Assembly: GCA_038745625.1 (NCBI GenBank)
Contig: JBCDLG010000005.1
Location: 1-57,202 of the forward strand
DNA from: Parvularcula sp038745625
Lineage (GTDB): Bacteria; Pseudomonadota; Alphaproteobacteria; Caulobacterales; Parvularculaceae
Direction: 5' to 3'
Length of the DNA: 57,202 bases
The notes beneath the pieces were generated by a model. It saw only the letters and a list, made by a program, of their open reading frames with translations. It searched no databases and was not told the DNA's origin. The translations under genes and the position numbers were made by a program. Positions 7,705-16,998 of this stretch are shown here, in pieces; the stretch's first letter is position 1, and each line of letters opens with the position of its first letter.

Positions 7705-9699
7705 ATGCCCGCAGCTCGCGCCAAAAAGGCCGCGCCCGCCACCAGTTACAGCGCCAAGGATATTGAGGTTCTGGAGGGGCTTGAGCCCGTTCGCAAAAGA
7801 CCAGGCATGTATATTGGGGGTACGGATGAACGGGCCCTGCATCACCTCTTCGCCGAAGTGCTCGACAATGCGATGGACGAGGCGGTCGCCGGTCATGCGA
7901 CGCGCATTGAAGTCCATCTTGACGCCGACGGTCTTTTGACCGTGACCGACAATGGCCGCGGCATTCCGATCGACAAACACCCCAAGTTCAAAACCAAGTC
8001 GGCTCTCGAAGTGATCATGACGACGCTCCATGCTGGCGGTAAGTTCACCAACAAGGCCTACGCCACGTCCGGCGGTCTCCACGGCGTCGGGATCTCGGTG
8101 GTCAACGCGCTGACCGATGAGCTGACCGTCGAGGTCGCGCGGGACCAGGCGCTTTATCGGCAGACCTACTCCAAGGGTGCGCCGACATCGACGCTCAAGA
8201 AAGTCGGCAAGGCACCCAACCGGCGTGGGACATCCGTCAGTTTTCATCCGGACCCGGCGATTTTTGGTAAGACCCTCAAATTCAAACCGGCGCGCCTCTA
8301 TCGGATGGCCAAAGCCAAGGCCTATCTCTTTGGCGGGGTCGAGGTGCGCTGGTCTTGCGCACCGGAAGCCCTCAAGGGCGATGACAAGACCCCCGAGAAA
8401 GACGTCCTCAAATTCGATGCGGGGCTCAAAGACTATCTTGCCTCCATCATCGGTGAACGCCCGACCGTCACGATCGAACCCTTTGCTGGTAAGGTCGAGC
8501 GCGAAGGTGGGCACGGCACGATTGAGTGGGCTATTGCCTGGGGTCCCGCCGGTTTCGAGGCACCTTCTGGTCAGATGGCGGATGGTTTCACGTCCAGCTA
8601 TTGCAACACCATCCCCACGCCCGAAGGCGGCAGCCACGAGCAAGGCCTGCGCCAGGCGCTGACGCGAGGCCTTAAGGCCTATGCTGAGATGTCGGGCAAC
8701 AAAAAGGCTGGACAGGTGACACCAGAAGACGTGCTCGGCACCGCCGCCGCTGTGTTGTCAGTCTTCATCTCCAATCCGGAATTTCAAGGTCAGACCAAGG
8801 ATAAATTGGCGACCAATGAGGCAACCAAACTGACCGATAGCGCGGTGCGCCCTGCTTTTGATCACTGGCTCGCCGATCACCCGAAAGAGGCTGAAAAGCT
8901 CCTCGCCCATGTGATCGATCAGGCCGAGCAGCGCCAGCGGCGGCGGCGGGAAAAAGAGGTGCAGCGCGCCTCGGCGATGAAAAAACTCCGCCTTCCCGGC
9001 AAGCTTGCCGATTGCACAGCAAAGGACCGGACGGGGACGGAGATTTTCCTGGTCGAGGGCGATTCAGCAGGCGGATCGGCGAAACAGGCACGCGATCGCG
9101 CGCGCCAAGCGATCCTTCCTTTGCGGGGCAAGATCCTCAATGTCGCGAGCTCGACCCGCGACAAGATCATGCAGAACCAGGAGGTTCTCGACATCGCCCT
9201 GGCGCTTGGTGTTGGTCTCGGCAGCAATTTCGACCTTGCGGATCTGCGCTATGACAAGGTCATCATCATGACCGATGCCGATGTGGACGGCGCCCATATC
9301 GCGGCACTCTTGATGACGTTGTTCTTCACCGAGATGCCCGAACTCGTCCGTGCAGGGAATCTCTACCTCGCCCAACCGCCGCTCTACCGTCTCAGCCATA
9401 ACGGTAAGACCGTCTATGCGCTCGATGAGACGCAGCGGGATGCCCTACGGGCGAGCGAGTTCAACGCCAATGCCAAGGTGGATGTCGGCCGTTTCAAAGG
9501 CCTTGGTGAGATGAACGCCCGAGACCTCAAAGAGACAACCATGGACCCGGCGACGCGGCAGCTCGCGAAAGTCACCTTGCCCGAGGCCTATGCCGACGCC
9601 ACGGACCTTTTTGGGCGGCTTATGGGCAAAAAGGCTGAGCCGCGCTTTCAGTTCATTCAGGACAACGCGGCCTTCGCCCACGACAATCTCGACGTCTAA
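7705..9699 (+). CDS. parE: DNA topoisomerase IV subunit B (ParE)
   Basis: A 664-aa ATPase subunit of topoisomerase IV, which decatenates sister chromosomes. GHKL ATP-binding motifs are present (Asp-Asn-Ala-Met-Asp-Glu; Asp-Asn-Gly-Arg-Gly-Ile-Pro; Gly-Gly-Leu-His-Gly-Val-Gly), followed by the transducer domain and a TOPRIM region with Glu-Gly-Asp-Ser-Ala-Gly-Gly and Thr-Asp-Ala-Asp-Val-Asp-Gly. Length and the absence of a GyrB-type insertion favour ParE over GyrB, and a ParC-type partner is at 44.9-47.2 kb. A CGGAG site precedes the ATG. The ~100 bp after the stop holds no clear terminator. Confidence 0.95.
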   Translation: MPAARAKKAAPATSYSAKDIEVLEGLEPVRKRPGMYIGGTDERALHHLFAEVLDNAMDEAVAGHATRIEVHLDADGLLTVTDNGRGIPIDKHPKFKTKSALEVIMTTLHAGGKFTNKAYATSGGLHGVGISVVNALTDELTVEVARDQALYRQTYSKGAPTSTLKKVGKAPNRRGTSVSFHPDPAIFGKTLKFKPARLYRMAKAKAYLFGGVEVRWSCAPEALKGDDKTPEKDVLKFDAGLKDYLASIIGERPTVTIEPFAGKVEREGGHGTIEWAIAWGPAGFEAPSGQMADGFTSSYCNTIPTPEGGSHEQGLRQALTRGLKAYAEMSGNKKAGQVTPEDVLGTAAAVLSVFISNPEFQGQTKDKLATNEATKLTDSAVRPAFDHWLADHPKEAEKLLAHVIDQAEQRQRRRREKEVQRASAMKKLRLPGKLADCTAKDRTGTEIFLVEGDSAGGSAKQARDRARQAILPLRGKILNVASSTRDKIMQNQEVLDIALALGVGLGSNFDLADLRYDKVIIMTDADVDGAHIAALLMTLFFTEMPELVRAGNLYLAQPPLYRLSHNGKTVYALDETQRDALRASEFNANAKVDVGRFKGLGEMNARDLKETTMDPATRQLAKVTLPEAYADATDLFGRLMGKKAEPRFQFIQDNAAFAHDNLDV

Positions 9700-9800
9700 G
9701 GATGGGTTTCATTCGGTTAACCGACAAAAGATGCGTTAACCCCATTCCTTGACGGCACGATAACCGCACCCGCCTACGCTCGACTTAAAGTTGTGGTGGG

Positions 9801-10481
9801 ATGACGATGTTACGCGCGTTTTTGTTGGCAGCAGCAGCGTTGCTGGGCTCCGCCCAGGCCGCGGTGATTGATTTTTCGGAGTTCGTGGCTGGCGACTTGG
9901 TGAATGACATTGTCGTTGATGGCGTCACGATCACGGTCAACTCGCAAGCCATCAAGAACAACGGCACCCGAAATGACAGGGCGATGGTGTTCGACACGGA
10001 CAATTATACCGGCAACGATCATGACCTCGCCGGCCCTTTTACCGACGTTCGCGGCGGCGCTGATATCGCCCCGGGCAATGTTCTAATCATATCAGAAGAC
10101 GGCGACTCCTCCGACCCGGACGATAATCACCAGGGCGGATGGATTGAGTTTGTCTTTGACAGCCCGGTCAGCTTTGAGAGCTTCGCCGCTTTCGACATCA
10201 ATCAACTTGGCGCGATTGAGCTTGAGCTCTTTGACAGCTCGGGCTCCCTTGGGACAGTGAGCAATCAGTACGCAGCAAATCCGAATCAGTATGAACTCAT
10301 TGAGTTTGTCGCAAGCGACGTCACCCGTGCATTATTCACACTGACCGGCTCAGGGGCGATCGGCAACATCACCCTCGCTAGCGACGCCGTCCAAACGCCA
10401 CTCCCCGCGGCCGGGCTCCTGTTCGGCGCGGGTCTCTTCATCGGCCTCAGCCTGCACCGCCGCCGAGCGCTAGAGCGATAA
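9801..10481 (+). CDS. Secreted protein with VPLPA-CTERM-type sorting tail
   Basis: A 226-aa exported protein: signal peptide (~1-20, Ala-x-Ala end), an Asp/Gly-rich beta-strand body of the kind seen in PEP-CTERM proteins, and a C-terminal tripartite tail of Thr-Pro-Leu-Pro-Ala-Ala, a hydrophobic helix, then His-Arg-Arg-Arg. This is the pattern recognised by exosortase-type transpeptidases; no exosortase is in the window. A TTGACG box lies at ~9748 in the 101-bp upstream gap. The ligand or role of the body domain is unknown. Convergent with the GST gene, with overlapping 3' ends. Confidence 0.8.
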   Translation: MTMLRAFLLAAAALLGSAQAAVIDFSEFVAGDLVNDIVVDGVTITVNSQAIKNNGTRNDRAMVFDTDNYTGNDHDLAGPFTDVRGGADIAPGNVLIISEDGDSSDPDDNHQGGWIEFVFDSPVSFESFAAFDINQLGAIELELFDSSGSLGTVSNQYAANPNQYELIEFVASDVTRALFTLTGSGAIGNITLASDAVQTPLPAAGLLFGAGLFIGLSLHRRRALER

Positions 10482-11237
10482 CGGCGTCTCCAGGAACTCC
10501 TTATACATCATATCACGGTGTTCAAGGAGGATTGGCTGAAGGGCATCGCTTCCCTCGTCCACACTCTCAAAGGCTGCGCGTGTGCTCTCTTTCATCGCGC
10601 ATATATCGGCCGGTAGAGGCCGGAACAGAGCCATGAAGGTTGCGCTGTAGACATCAAGTGCGGTCACTTTATCGCTGATGTAAAAGGCGCTGCCAGCGCT
10701 CTTTTGGTCCTTCAGCCTCCTAGACAGCATATCGAGGGTCTGCACCACCCGCGTGCGGGCCCACCCCGCCAGCTCCGCTGAGTGGCCATATTTCGCGGCC
10801 AGATACTGCGCCACCGGCTCAGCGAAGCCGGGTTGGCCGTTGAGGCCAGCATCCGTCATCACCATACGGCGCATGCGGCCTAGGCCTTGTTCGCCGCAGA
10901 TTTCGTGACTGAGACCGAACATCAGGGCACGGTCGTTTGGGTCATGCGGTAAGAGCGACGGCTCGGGCTGCAGACGCTCAAAGAGGAACAAAAGGTCGTT
11001 CCACAGCGCCTTGCCAGGCTCGTCGTCATACACCGCCGACGGGGCCGAGGCATGGCCGCTCCATTCAACTTGGGTTTTGTCTTGCGCATCCAGGCGCACG
11101 GCAGACCACGGGATCCCTTTGATATGGAGGATGCCCTTTGCCGCCTCGCCCCAGGGGCTGGGAACATTGCTGACCACGGTCATGCGCAGCCCGTCGCGGC
11201 GAATGGCCTCGGCGGTGTCGATATACGCAAAGGGCAT
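10470..11237 (-). CDS. Glutathione S-transferase-like protein
   Basis: A 255-aa protein with a thioredoxin-like N-terminal part (Ser-Pro-Trp-Gly-Glu-Ala-Ala near 28-34, in place of the usual S/C-P-x-x motif) and an all-helical C-terminal domain with Thr-Ala-Leu-Asp-Val-Tyr, the common GST motif. It probably conjugates or reduces via glutathione, but the substrate is unknown. The start at 11237 follows an AGGAGG ribosome site; the open frame extends 41 codons further without a better site. It is divergent from cobT across a 122-bp gap in which I see no riboswitch. Confidence 0.75.
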   Translation of the reverse strand: MPFAYIDTAEAIRRDGLRMTVVSNVPSPWGEAAKGILHIKGIPWSAVRLDAQDKTQVEWSGHASAPSAVYDDEPGKALWNDLLFLFERLQPEPSLLPHDPNDRALMFGLSHEICGEQGLGRMRRMVMTDAGLNGQPGFAEPVAQYLAAKYGHSAELAGWARTRVVQTLDMLSRRLKDQKSAGSAFYISDKVTALDVYSATFMALFRPLPADICAMKESTRAAFESVDEGSDALQPILLEHRDMMYKEFLETPLSL

Positions 11238-11359
11238 GGGGGACCTCCTGGATCGCTCGTTGCAGGGAAGGGATAGGATCATCGCGCCGCAGGGTGCAAA
11301 CAAAGTTTGTCGCGACCAGCAGGGTGACCTTCTCCCCCTCCCCGTCGTAAGAGGTCCCA

Positions 11360-13222
11360 ATGGATCAACGAGAATCTCCGAACGAGCGCTTCAAGCGCGT
11401 GCTGGCCCTCACCACCCGCGCCCTCTCCGCGGAGCCTGAGGCGGAGGTCAAGTTTGGCGGCGAGATCCCGTCCGTCGCCGGGACCGAGGCGCGGCTCCCG
11501 CTCCCGCCCCGGCGCTTGGATGCGAAAAAAGTTGCGATCAGCCGCGGCCACGCCGACGCTGCGGCGTTACGCCTCGCGCATCACGATGCGAGCCTCCACG
11601 CCCAGCTGCAGCCGCAAAACCCAGAAGGACGCGCGCTCTTCGCGGCGCTTGAGGAGGTGCGCTGCGAAGCCCTTGGCACCAATGCCATGGACGGCGTCGG
11701 GCAGAACCTCACAGCCGCACTGGAACGACGCCTTGACGAGCAGGGCTATCGGCGAATGGAGGATCGGCAAGACGTGCCGCTGAAGGACATCATCGGACTG
11801 ATCGCGCGTGAACGGATGACTGGGCAAGCGACACCGGACGCAGCCTCCGCGCTTGTTGATCAGTGGCGTGATGATATTGAGAACACTTGCGGTGAAGCGC
11901 TCGATGCGCTCGCGGCACAGGACAGCCACCACGATCAGGAGGTGTTCTCAAGCCTCAGCCGAGCACTGATCGATGCGCTCGATCTCGGCGATAAGCAAGG
12001 CGACGAAGATCATACCGAGGACGAAGATGAGGCGCCTCCAGAGGATGGGGAAGAGCCCGATCAGGAGACCTCCGAGCAGGAGGATGACAACACGCCCGAC
12101 GGCGATGAAGCCCCGGATGAGGGCTCTCCGGAGCTCGGTGACGCCAGCGAAGGCGAAGCGGAGATGTCCGATCAGCCCCAAGCGCTCGACGAAGGCGACC
12201 CGCGCGAAGAGCCCGGCGACGACGCCCCCATCGTTCGCCGCGAGACGGCCGGCGACAGCGGCGATACCTATCGGCCCTACACCACGAGCTACGACCAAAT
12301 CGCCCACGCCGAAGACCTCTGCCCGCCCGATGAGCTGGTTCGCTTACGGAAGACCTTGGATACGCAGCTCGAAACGCTCCACGCGGTTGTCGCACGGCTC
12401 GCCAACCGCTTGCACCGGCGTCTCCTCGCACAACAAAACCGGGCATGGCAGTTCGATATGGATGAAGGGGTGCTTGATGCCGCCCGCCTTGCGCGGGTCG
12501 TGGTTGATCCATTCCAACCCCTCTCCTTCAAGCAAGAGCAGGACCAGGAGTTCCGCGACACGACGGTGACCTTGCTGCTCGACAATTCGGGATCGATGCG
12601 TGGGCGGCCGATCACCGTGGCGGCGATTTGCGCTGACATTCTCGCCCGAACACTCGAGCGGTGCGCTGTAAAAACGGAGGTCCTGGGCTTCACCACCATT
12701 GCGTGGAAAGGCGGCAAGTCCCGGGAAAAATGGGTTGAGGACGGACGACCCAAGCATCCCGGCCGGCTCAACGATCTGCGCCACATCATCTATAAGCCCG
12801 CTGGGGTGCCCTGGCGCCGGTCGCGGGACAACCTCGGCCTGATGCTGAAAGAGGGCCTTCTGAAAGAGAACATCGACGGCGAAGCGCTCCTCTGGGCGCA
12901 TGATCGGTTGATGGGACGGCCTGAGCAGCGGCGGATCTTGATGGTGATCTCCGACGGCGCACCGGTGGACGACACGACGTCCTCCGCTAACGGAGGGTCT
13001 TACCTAGAAAGGCATCTGCGCGAGGTGATCGCAAAGATCGAGAACACCTCGCCGGTGGAACTGGTCGCGATTGGTATCGGCCACGACGTGACACGCTTTT
13101 ACCGGCGCGCCATCACCATCTCTGATGTCGACCAATTGGGCGGTGTCATGATGGAGCAGCTGGCCGACCTTTTCGAAGAGGAAGGCAAATTGGTCGCGCC
13201 AGAGCGCCGGCGGCGGGCGTAA
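11360..13222 (+). CDS. cobT: Cobaltochelatase subunit CobT
   Basis: A 620-aa protein that, with CobS (AAA+ ATPase) and CobN, inserts cobalt into hydrogenobyrinic acid diamide in aerobic cobalamin synthesis. The N-terminal ~200 residues match the CobT domain; residues ~210-290 are strongly acidic; the C-terminal third is a von Willebrand A domain with a MIDAS motif Asp-Asn-Ser-Gly-Ser (~406-410). Length is normal. CobS, usually the upstream neighbour, is not in this window, where a GST lies instead; cobT is followed by the DUF4136 gene on the other strand. Confidence 0.93.
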   Translation: MDQRESPNERFKRVLALTTRALSAEPEAEVKFGGEIPSVAGTEARLPLPPRRLDAKKVAISRGHADAAALRLAHHDASLHAQLQPQNPEGRALFAALEEVRCEALGTNAMDGVGQNLTAALERRLDEQGYRRMEDRQDVPLKDIIGLIARERMTGQATPDAASALVDQWRDDIENTCGEALDALAAQDSHHDQEVFSSLSRALIDALDLGDKQGDEDHTEDEDEAPPEDGEEPDQETSEQEDDNTPDGDEAPDEGSPELGDASEGEAEMSDQPQALDEGDPREEPGDDAPIVRRETAGDSGDTYRPYTTSYDQIAHAEDLCPPDELVRLRKTLDTQLETLHAVVARLANRLHRRLLAQQNRAWQFDMDEGVLDAARLARVVVDPFQPLSFKQEQDQEFRDTTVTLLLDNSGSMRGRPITVAAICADILARTLERCAVKTEVLGFTTIAWKGGKSREKWVEDGRPKHPGRLNDLRHIIYKPAGVPWRRSRDNLGLMLKEGLLKENIDGEALLWAHDRLMGRPEQRRILMVISDGAPVDDTTSSANGGSYLERHLREVIAKIENTSPVELVAIGIGHDVTRFYRRAITISDVDQLGGVMMEQLADLFEEEGKLVAPERRRRA

Positions 13223-13229
13223 GGCCGCC

Positions 13230-13766
13230 CTACTCGTCGCTCTCCTCGTCGGGAGTGGGCGGAAACTCCGATAGGATCAGCGTCAAGGCTTCGGTGATCC
13301 CTTCCTCGATGTTATCGATTTCAGAGTCGTAGACTTCCTTTTCCGATTTTCCGATCCAGATGGGCTTCTTCGTCTGACCGTCGAAGATCTCGATAAACAT
13401 GCGCCCACGGACATCTTCATCGACGTCCTGCAGGCCCGGGGCAATATAGTCGACATCTACCGTCCGTACAGCTCCTAGTGTGAAGAGAAGGAGGAAGTCA
13501 GCATCGCTGCGCTTCTCGACGGGGACAAACCCTTTCTCACTCAAGATGTCGGACGCGGTGTTGAGCATGCGCTGGGCCACGAACTGGCTGACGTAGATTT
13601 CGCCTCCCACCTGGACCGGCGCATCGGCGCCCCATGCGAAGGTCTCATAGGTGTCGAAATCGATCGCTTCATCAAGCTCAACATCAACCGTTGGCGTTGT
13701 TTCGCAAGCACCGAGAAGAAAAAGCGCCGCTGCGGCACCGGTTGCTTTTCGTGTCCATCCCAGCAT
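13230..13766 (-). CDS. DUF4136 lipoprotein
   Basis: A 178-aa lipoprotein with lipobox Leu-Gly-Ala-Cys near residues 18-21 and then the DUF4136 body: Phe-Asp-Thr-Tyr-Glu-Thr-Phe-Ala-Trp, a helix, Val-Glu-Lys-Arg-Ser-Asp-Ala-Asp-Phe-Leu, and a Phe-Asp-Gly-Gln-x-Lys-x-Pro-Ile-Trp-x-Gly strand. A TTG two codons upstream (13772) is possible, but the ATG at 13766 is preferred. It probably sits in the outer membrane; no function is known for the family. Convergent with cobT, 7 bp apart. Confidence 0.82.
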   Translation of the reverse strand: MLGWTRKATGAAAALFLLGACETTPTVDVELDEAIDFDTYETFAWGADAPVQVGGEIYVSQFVAQRMLNTASDILSEKGFVPVEKRSDADFLLLFTLGAVRTVDVDYIAPGLQDVDEDVRGRMFIEIFDGQTKKPIWIGKSEKEVYDSEIDNIEEGITEALTLILSEFPPTPDEESDE

Positions 13767-13879
13767 TGTCAAAGTCCCGACTGTTATCGAACGGTCAAAA
13801 ACACATTCTAGGGTAGATGGAGGTGCGGGCTGTGCCAGGACCGTACTGGGCGTTCACAGGTTAAGAAGCGACAAGACTC

Positions 13880-14830
13880 ATGCATTTGGCAGGTATCGTC
13901 CTATGGACAGCACTCAGTTCACTTGGTGGCATCACTGCCAGCCCGGTGATGCCTCACAACGACGACCACCCAACCGTCGGATGCCTGACCATGACGTCGG
14001 TCCACCATCTGTCAGGCGATGAAGGCTTTGGCGGCTATTCCGGGATGGTCCTTGATCAGACAAAAGACGAATTGCTGCTGCTCGCCGACAGAGGCCGCCT
14101 GCTCCGCCTTTCAGTCGCGCTTGCCGACAATGGCGCCGTTCTCGGCGTTAGCGGCGGCGAGATGCTGCCAATCCATGACGCACGCGGCCGACCCCTCAGC
14201 AAGCGCAATGGCGACACCGAAGCGCTGGCGCTATGGGATGGCGGCTATCTCATCACGCGGGAGGGTCTCGATGATGCGCTTCTCATCACCGAGGTGACAG
14301 AGCACTTTGTCATCAAGGCGACGATTGCCGATCTTTCCGGCGGACGGGCCCTCGCACGCAATGACGGTTATGAGGCCGCGACAGCCATCGCCGATGGTCA
14401 GGCCCTTTTCATCAGTGAAGGGACCTTGGATACAGGCGAAGCGATGATCACCTATTTTGACGGCGAGGACGTCGTCAGCCGGGGCTTCTATCAGCCTGCC
14501 GAGGACTTCGCCGTGACCGACATTTTTGCGGACAATGGGGGCGAGCGTCTCTTTGCCGTCGAGCGGGCTTTTGACCGTACTTTAGGCCCGCGCACGCGGC
14601 TGACGGTGGCACCTCTGGCGGACGCTCTGGACGATGATCTCCAAACGCTGGTTCCCGCCGAGTTGGGGCGGCTTGGCCTTGCCGACGGCACCGATAACAT
14701 GGAGGGAATCGCTTTCTACAGATCGTCCGATGGCGGAGAGAGCCTGATGATTATCTCCGACGACAATTTCAATGCCAACCAGCGCACCGTGTTGATGACC
14801 TTCCGCTTGGGAGACAACTGCCCGCTCTAG
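13880..14830 (+). CDS. Esterase-like activity of phytase family protein
   Basis: A 316-aa predicted secreted protein (short hydrophobic N-terminus, ~1-20) of the phytase-like beta-propeller family: Gly-Gly-Tyr-Ser-Gly-Met, Leu-Ala-Asp-Arg-Gly-Arg-Leu, Asp-Thr-Glu-Ala-Leu-Ala and a late Asp-Asn-Met-Glu-Gly-Ile-Ala. In alphaproteobacteria this gene commonly lies between cobT and rpmB, as here. The biochemical substrate is not established. Its stop overlaps that of the convergent membrane gene. Confidence 0.85.
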   Translation: MHLAGIVLWTALSSLGGITASPVMPHNDDHPTVGCLTMTSVHHLSGDEGFGGYSGMVLDQTKDELLLLADRGRLLRLSVALADNGAVLGVSGGEMLPIHDARGRPLSKRNGDTEALALWDGGYLITREGLDDALLITEVTEHFVIKATIADLSGGRALARNDGYEAATAIADGQALFISEGTLDTGEAMITYFDGEDVVSRGFYQPAEDFAVTDIFADNGGERLFAVERAFDRTLGPRTRLTVAPLADALDDDLQTLVPAELGRLGLADGTDNMEGIAFYRSSDGGESLMIISDDNFNANQRTVLMTFRLGDNCPL

Positions 14831-15552
14831 CGTCCACCGAGGCCAAGGCGAGGCCTAATCGCCCGGCGGAACGGCGCGTAGAGGCAGACAAAGCCCGCCG
14901 CGACAGCGGTGATCACCACAAGGCGCATGGCAAACCACCAGAGCCACGGCACCTCCTGCCCACCAAAGGCGCCCGGAAAATAGATTGCCGCTTGGACCCC
15001 AAGACCGAAAAGGACGCCAAAGAATGGCGCCCGCCACCACGCCCCGCCCCGGGTCAGATCGTACACAGAGAGCCCCATCAGCTGCCCAACAAACCAGGAT
15101 AGGATGAGGACGCTGAGATAGCGCACGCTCGGGAAGTCACCCTCCTCAAGCTGCGGGGCGATCTCAATCACCAAGGCCGTCGCCCCGATCAGCGCGAGCA
15201 CCCATCCCAAAACGAGCGCCTGGGTCACGACACCTGCGCCAAACCGCCGGGCCAGAAAGAGGGAGAGAAAAAGACCGAAGGCAATCGCGAGGTCACCGCG
15301 GCTCAAAAACGCCGCCGCTGACAAATCATCTCGGCCCTCGCCAGCCAAAAGAGGAAGCGCAAGATCGGCCGCCGCCATCGCGGTAACCGCCAGCATGGAA
15401 AGCGGAAACGCCATTGCGCCGAGGAACAGGAAACGCTCGCTCAGCCGCGCAAAAAGGCGCCTGGCTTCAAACCGGCCCGTTATGGCGCGCTCATGGTAGC
15501 GCTCCACCACCACGGGGCCGCTTCTGTCGTCGAAACTATGCTGCACGCCCAT
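14827..15552 (-). CDS. Integral membrane protein, possibly VUT/queuosine-precursor transporter-like
   Basis: A 241-aa protein with about six hydrophobic helices after a ~40-residue charged N-terminus. The segment Ser-Trp-Phe-Val-Gly-Gln-Leu-Met-Gly-Leu-Ser-Val-Tyr-Asp followed by Trp-Trp-Arg-Ala-Pro resembles the core of VUT/YhhQ proteins that import queuosine precursors, but the match is partial. No neighbour in the window concerns queuosine. Treat it as a membrane protein with a tentative family. Confidence 0.6.
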   Translation of the reverse strand: MGVQHSFDDRSGPVVVERYHERAITGRFEARRLFARLSERFLFLGAMAFPLSMLAVTAMAAADLALPLLAGEGRDDLSAAAFLSRGDLAIAFGLFLSLFLARRFGAGVVTQALVLGWVLALIGATALVIEIAPQLEEGDFPSVRYLSVLILSWFVGQLMGLSVYDLTRGGAWWRAPFFGVLFGLGVQAAIYFPGAFGGQEVPWLWWFAMRLVVITAVAAGFVCLYAPFRRAIRPRLGLGGR

Positions 15553-15596
15553 GCGCCCTCACCTCGTCGTGGCAGGCGCAGCGTAAGCGAAAGAGC

Positions 15597-15878
15597 TTAA
15601 GCCGAGGCCGCCGCAATATCCCGCTTCACCTTGCGGGCTTTGTCAGACAGCACATCGTCCTTGGCTTTCGCCAAGAAAGCGTCAAGGCCGCCCACATGGT
15701 CCACCGAACGAAGAGCGTGGGCTGTGATACGGAACTTGAAGCTCCGTCCCAGCTTATCACTCATCAGCGTGACATTGCAGAGATTCGGAAGAAAACGGCG
15801 CTTGGTTTTGTTTTGCGCGTGGGAAACGTTGTTACCCACCATCGGCGCTTTGCCGGTGAATTCGCAAACACGGGACAT
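15597..15878 (-). CDS. rpmB: 50S ribosomal protein L28
   Basis: A 93-aa large-subunit ribosomal protein: Met-Ser-Arg-Val-Cys-Glu-x-Thr-Gly-Lys start, Gly-Asn-Asn-Val-Ser-His-Ala-x-Asn-Lys-Thr-Lys-Arg-Arg-Phe, and the basic central block. One cysteine of the N-terminal Cys-x-Cys type motif remains. Length is normal for the alphaproteobacterial form. It is divergent from the DUF3108 gene, with ~160 bp between the two starts where both promoters should lie. Confidence 0.96.
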   Translation of the reverse strand: MSRVCEFTGKAPMVGNNVSHAQNKTKRRFLPNLCNVTLMSDKLGRSFKFRITAHALRSVDHVGGLDAFLAKAKDDVLSDKARKVKRDIAAASA

Positions 15879-16040
15879 GTCGGACCTCGAACAGGAGAAA
15901 ATCGGAAGCGCCGCGCCTAGCCACCGCGCCGCCGCCCGTCAAGAGTTACAAAGATGTCGTCGCTCTGCGGGTTTCCTTTAGCCGCGTCTCAAGCAAGGTA
16001 CGCTATGCTCGAACGCTGTGGGTTATCTTTGCGGACGATT

Positions 16041-16985
16041 ATGTTGGGTCAATCACGCTTCTTTTTTGCGGCTATCCTCGTTGCTGGCCTGCTCGGCTAC
16101 GACACAGCCATCGCGATGGATGGCCCCTTCCCCGAGCCGGGCACACCGGCATGGCAATCGCTTTTTGCGGTGGACCCGGTTGAGGAGCCACTCGGGGCAA
16201 CGCCGCACGCCGTTGGCGAAGGCACCACCTACCGCACGACACTCAAAGGTGAGCTCGCAAGCTTTGACGTCGGGCGGATTTTCCTCACCGTCACCGTCGC
16301 CGACGTGGGCTATATGGTCGACTACAAGATGGAGCAGAACGGCGTCGCGCGCTGGTTCTCCGACGGCGAGGCGACGGCCAATGCCTCAGGTCTTTTTGGC
16401 CCAGGGGCTGAGATCGTCAGCAGCTACTACTACAATTTCGATTACGACGATGATGACGATTTTCAGCGCACCGAGCTTTTCCGGGAGACAGGTGCGGATC
16501 GTCTGAGGCTGTGGTCACTGCCGAGCTACCGCTTTCGCCAGCCTGTGTCCGTCGAGCAAGCCCGCGGCGCGGTGGATCCACTTGGCGCGCTCGTCGCTGT
16601 TGCTTTCACGCCCGTCCCCGCGGGCGAGGACCCCTGCAACCGCCGAATTCCTGTGCTGGATGGACGTCGCCGGTTTGACCTTGTGACCAAATCTGCTGGC
16701 GGCATGCGGCGTGTACCCGCGACCGGCAAAGACCGGTATGAAGGCCGCGCCCTTCGCTGCCGCCTGATCCAAGAGAAAGTTGCAGGGTACAAAGAGAAAA
16801 ACCGCGGTGATATCGAAGGCGATATCTGGGTCTATCTTGTCGAGGTGCCGGACGAACTCAAAACCGAAACCTTGACTTACGTACCCGTCGCAATTGTCGG
16901 CAGGGTCGGGATCATCGGCGCATCACTGCAGGCGAAACGCCCAACACTGATCGCCGCCGACGGAACTGAAACGAAGCTCTACTAG
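16041..16985 (+). CDS. DUF3108 secreted protein
   Basis: A 314-aa exported protein (signal peptide ~1-26). The body fits DUF3108: a Tyr-Arg-Thr-Thr-Leu-Lys-Gly opening strand, Val-Asp-Pro-Leu-Gly-Ala-Leu-Val-Ala, Asp-Pro-Cys-Asn-Arg plus Val-Leu-Asp-Gly-Arg-Arg-Arg-Phe-Asp-Leu, and a late Leu-Arg-Cys-Arg. A Tyr/Asp-rich insert (Asp x5, ~138-143) is unusual. The open frame reaches 29 codons further upstream, but the ATG at 16041 yields the clean signal peptide. The DUF3108/rpmB pairing is common in alphaproteobacteria; function unknown. Confidence 0.78.
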   Translation: MLGQSRFFFAAILVAGLLGYDTAIAMDGPFPEPGTPAWQSLFAVDPVEEPLGATPHAVGEGTTYRTTLKGELASFDVGRIFLTVTVADVGYMVDYKMEQNGVARWFSDGEATANASGLFGPGAEIVSSYYYNFDYDDDDDFQRTELFRETGADRLRLWSLPSYRFRQPVSVEQARGAVDPLGALVAVAFTPVPAGEDPCNRRIPVLDGRRRFDLVTKSAGGMRRVPATGKDRYEGRALRCRLIQEKVAGYKEKNRGDIEGDIWVYLVEVPDELKTETLTYVPVAIVGRVGIIGASLQAKRPTLIAADGTETKLY

Positions 16986-16998
16986 CCGCCAACGACCC

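Noticed and set aside
7354..8643. 429-codon minus-strand open frame across parE and the small membrane gene
   Set aside because: Antisense shadow of parE in GC-rich DNA with no recognisable motif.
11238..11359. Possible cobalamin riboswitch upstream of cobT
   Set aside because: The 122-bp gap is too short and has no recognisable B12 box or multi-stem fold.
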